From Bacteroidota bacterium (GTDB taxonomy: Bacteria > Bacteroidota > Bacteroidia > Bacteroidales > Prolixibacteraceae): a DNA stretch of 14,187 nucleotides. The first letter of the stretch is position 1. Every line of letters starts with the position of its first letter. Below the pieces are notes generated by a model, which saw only the letters and a list, made by a program, of their open reading frames with translations, made no database searches and was not told the DNA's origin. The stretch covers positions 1 through 14,187 of the forward strand of contig JAEYNZ010000063.1 of assembly GCA_023412195.1 (NCBI GenBank), in the 5' to 3' direction. A program made the position numbers and the translations under genes. Below, piece by piece: positions 12,957 through 14,187 of the stretch.

Positions 12957-14060
12957 TCAATTTTCAGGTTTCCATGCATAGATGGCCCTGTAAGCATTTC
13001 CCTGGGGATCAAACAGGCTTCTTCCAAGGTAAGGTATGTTGGTGTCCGGAACAAGAAATCCTTCCGGTTCCCAGTAATATACCGAAGTTACCTTTGGGAA
13101 TTTCCTTAACCTGTCTTCCAGATCAACAAGGAAATCATACTGACCTTGTTCTGTTGGTGGATAGGGCTGGATGTCGAGCACCCATTCACCAGGTTCAGGA
13201 TACCAGCCGTTGGCATAGTATGCTGTTTCAACTACTGATATTTCCTGTTCATATTTGTCTGAAAGAAACTCAATATTTTTCTCCAGATCTTCAAAGGTGC
13301 CGTGCCACCAGGGATAGTAGCTCAGTCCGATCACATCAAACTCAACCCCCCGTTTCATGATGTTGCTGTAGAAATTATCCGACTCTATCAGGTTTCCTCC
13401 TGTGGCTGCATGGATCATCACAGGCATATTACTCCCGTTGTCCGATTCTTTCACGCCTCTGATGCCGGCTTTCAGCAGGTCTGAAAGTTCATCCCAACGT
13501 GCCTGCCCGCCTTCACCCCATAGCCTTCCGTGCGGCCAGATCATCCCATTGTTGATCTCGTTTCCGATCTGAACCATCTCGGGTAAAACTCCCGCTTTAT
13601 CCATGGCATTGATAACAAATTTCGTGTACCTGTAAACACTGTCAGTAAGTGTGGAGAAATCAACTCCTTTCCAGGCTGCCGGTACATACTGTTTTCCGGG
13701 GTCTGCCCAGGTGTCGGAATAATGGAAATTCAGGAATATTTTAAAGCCATGCTTTTTTGCCATTTGTGCCGAAGCGATGGTGTATTCAAGGTTATTTACA
13801 ACTGGTCCCACCATATCGGGCGTATGAAACAGCCGCAACCTGCACCATGTGTAGTTGCTTTCCCTGAAGATGGCAAAACCTTCCTTCTTTTCTCCATTGA
13901 TTTTGAATTGGCCTCCAGCGTCTTCCAATCGTTTTAGTATGGACAGATCACCGCCAAACACCAGATTGCTTTTTTTTTCATCTTCCTGCTTCCGGGGAAG
14001 GTTCTGCTTGCATCCTGCTGTAAGAAAAATCAGGATGAACCAGACAAATATCTTTCTCAT
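12957..14060 (-). CDS. GH53 endo-beta-1,4-galactanase lipoprotein
   Basis: 367-residue glycoside hydrolase of family 53, arabinogalactan endo-beta-1,4-galactanase, which cuts the beta-1,4-galactan side chains of pectin. Signature blocks are CRLRLFHTPD (73-82), FHYSDTWADPGKQ (112-124), QIGNEINNGMIWP (164-176) with acid/base E168, and SVVETAYY (275-282) with nucleophile E278. The N-terminus has a lipobox LTAGC with the lipidated Cys at 17, so the enzyme is a membrane-anchored lipoprotein. CKQNLPRKQEDE after the Cys is acidic enough to resemble a surface-export signal of Bacteroidota lipoproteins, though not a perfect match. No SusC/SusD pair or other glycan gene lies next to it in the window, so it may be a solitary enzyme or the edge of a utilisation locus to the right. 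Confidence 0.92.
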   Translation of the reverse strand: MRKIFVWFILIFLTAGCKQNLPRKQEDEKKSNLVFGGDLSILKRLEDAGGQFKINGEKKEGFAIFRESNYTWCRLRLFHTPDMVGPVVNNLEYTIASAQMAKKHGFKIFLNFHYSDTWADPGKQYVPAAWKGVDFSTLTDSVYRYTKFVINAMDKAGVLPEMVQIGNEINNGMIWPHGRLWGEGGQARWDELSDLLKAGIRGVKESDNGSNMPVMIHAATGGNLIESDNFYSNIMKRGVEFDVIGLSYYPWWHGTFEDLEKNIEFLSDKYEQEISVVETAYYANGWYPEPGEWVLDIQPYPPTEQGQYDFLVDLEDRLRKFPKVTSVYYWEPEGFLVPDTNIPYLGRSLFDPQGNAYRAIYAWKPEN

Positions 14061-14101
14061 ATTTTTTATAGTATTATAATCATTAGTGTCCCGTTAATAG
14101 T

Positions 14102-14131
14102 TGAGATTTATCCCTACGGTCGAAATGACGG
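14102..14131. repeat. Probable dispersed intergenic repeat fragment
   Basis: The run TTTATCCCTACGGTCGAAA within this interval (followed by TGACGG) resembles a sequence type that I recall as a frequent intergenic repeat in Bacteroidota and other genomes. One copy is visible here, so the repeat status is recalled, not shown. It lies upstream of the GH53 gene. Confidence 0.3.
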
Positions 14132-14161
14132 TGTTTTCAGAGCTATTGTTTTGGGAGGGGC

Positions 14162-14186
14162 AGGTTGGCGGCGAAGCCGTCAACCT
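14162..14186. repeat. GC-rich hairpin at the right edge
   Basis: AGGTTGGCGGC (14162-14172) pairs with GCCGTCAACCT (14176-14186) around a GAA loop, an 11-bp stem with one G-T pair. No T-run is visible before the window ends. It could be a terminator of a gene beyond the edge or part of the same dispersed repeat. Confidence 0.5.
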
Positions 14187-14187
14187 A

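Overview
The window reads as chromosomal DNA of a Bacteroidota, probably Bacteroidales/Marinilabiliales-like. The evidence is an AT-rich background, several TAnnTTTG promoter boxes typical of the phylum, mostly absent Shine-Dalgarno sites, a bacterial FatA/FatB-like acyl-ACP thioesterase, a DUF4268 protein, and intergenic hairpin repeats of a kind I associate with this phylum. No rRNA, tRNA, CRISPR array, transposase or phage gene is visible.

Layout. Positions 1-767 are gene-free and full of short inverted repeats, including two MITE-like units. A short CutC-family gene (-) follows, preceded by a possible 16-codon leader peptide with a Cys-x-Cys motif. It is divergent from a MiaA-like tRNA prenyltransferase gene (+). 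An acyl-ACP thioesterase gene (-) is divergent from a type I methionine aminopeptidase gene (+), and a bidirectional terminator closes that pair.

Positions 4235-6150 hold the most unusual content: two paralogous minus-strand genes for small exported acidic proteins built on the motif L-E-x-E-x-W-M-x5-F/W. One has seven copies at an exact 26-residue period; the other has three copies with irregular spacing. Their regulatory DNA is better conserved than the proteins. Both carry the same TGTAAC-16-CGTC promoter (ECF sigma type), the same more distal TTG-21-TATATTTG promoter (primary sigma type), the same dyads, and an AGGAGG ribosome-binding site 8 nt before the ATG. I do not recognise the family. 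It looks like an envelope-stress-type output module, but no sigma or anti-sigma gene lies in the window.

Positions 6203-8846 hold an OsmC-like gene (-) divergent from a GAF-PAS-AAA+-Fis sigma-54 activator gene (+). The spacer carries a near-consensus sigma-54 promoter facing osmC and a 12-bp palindrome well placed as an activator site, so the pair is probably a local regulatory unit. Next on the minus strand are a YdjC/ChbG-like deacetylase gene and a nitrilase-superfamily gene that overlap by 13 bp, with a DUF4268 gene upstream. On the plus strand a DUF985 cupin gene is followed after 1 nt by an exported LytM-like protein that appears to lack its zinc ligands. Last, a GH53 endo-galactanase lipoprotein gene (-) converges on it, and the right edge carries repeat-like intergenic DNA.

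Protein family names rest on motifs read by eye. Promoters, operators and the leader peptide are inferences from sequence pattern and position.
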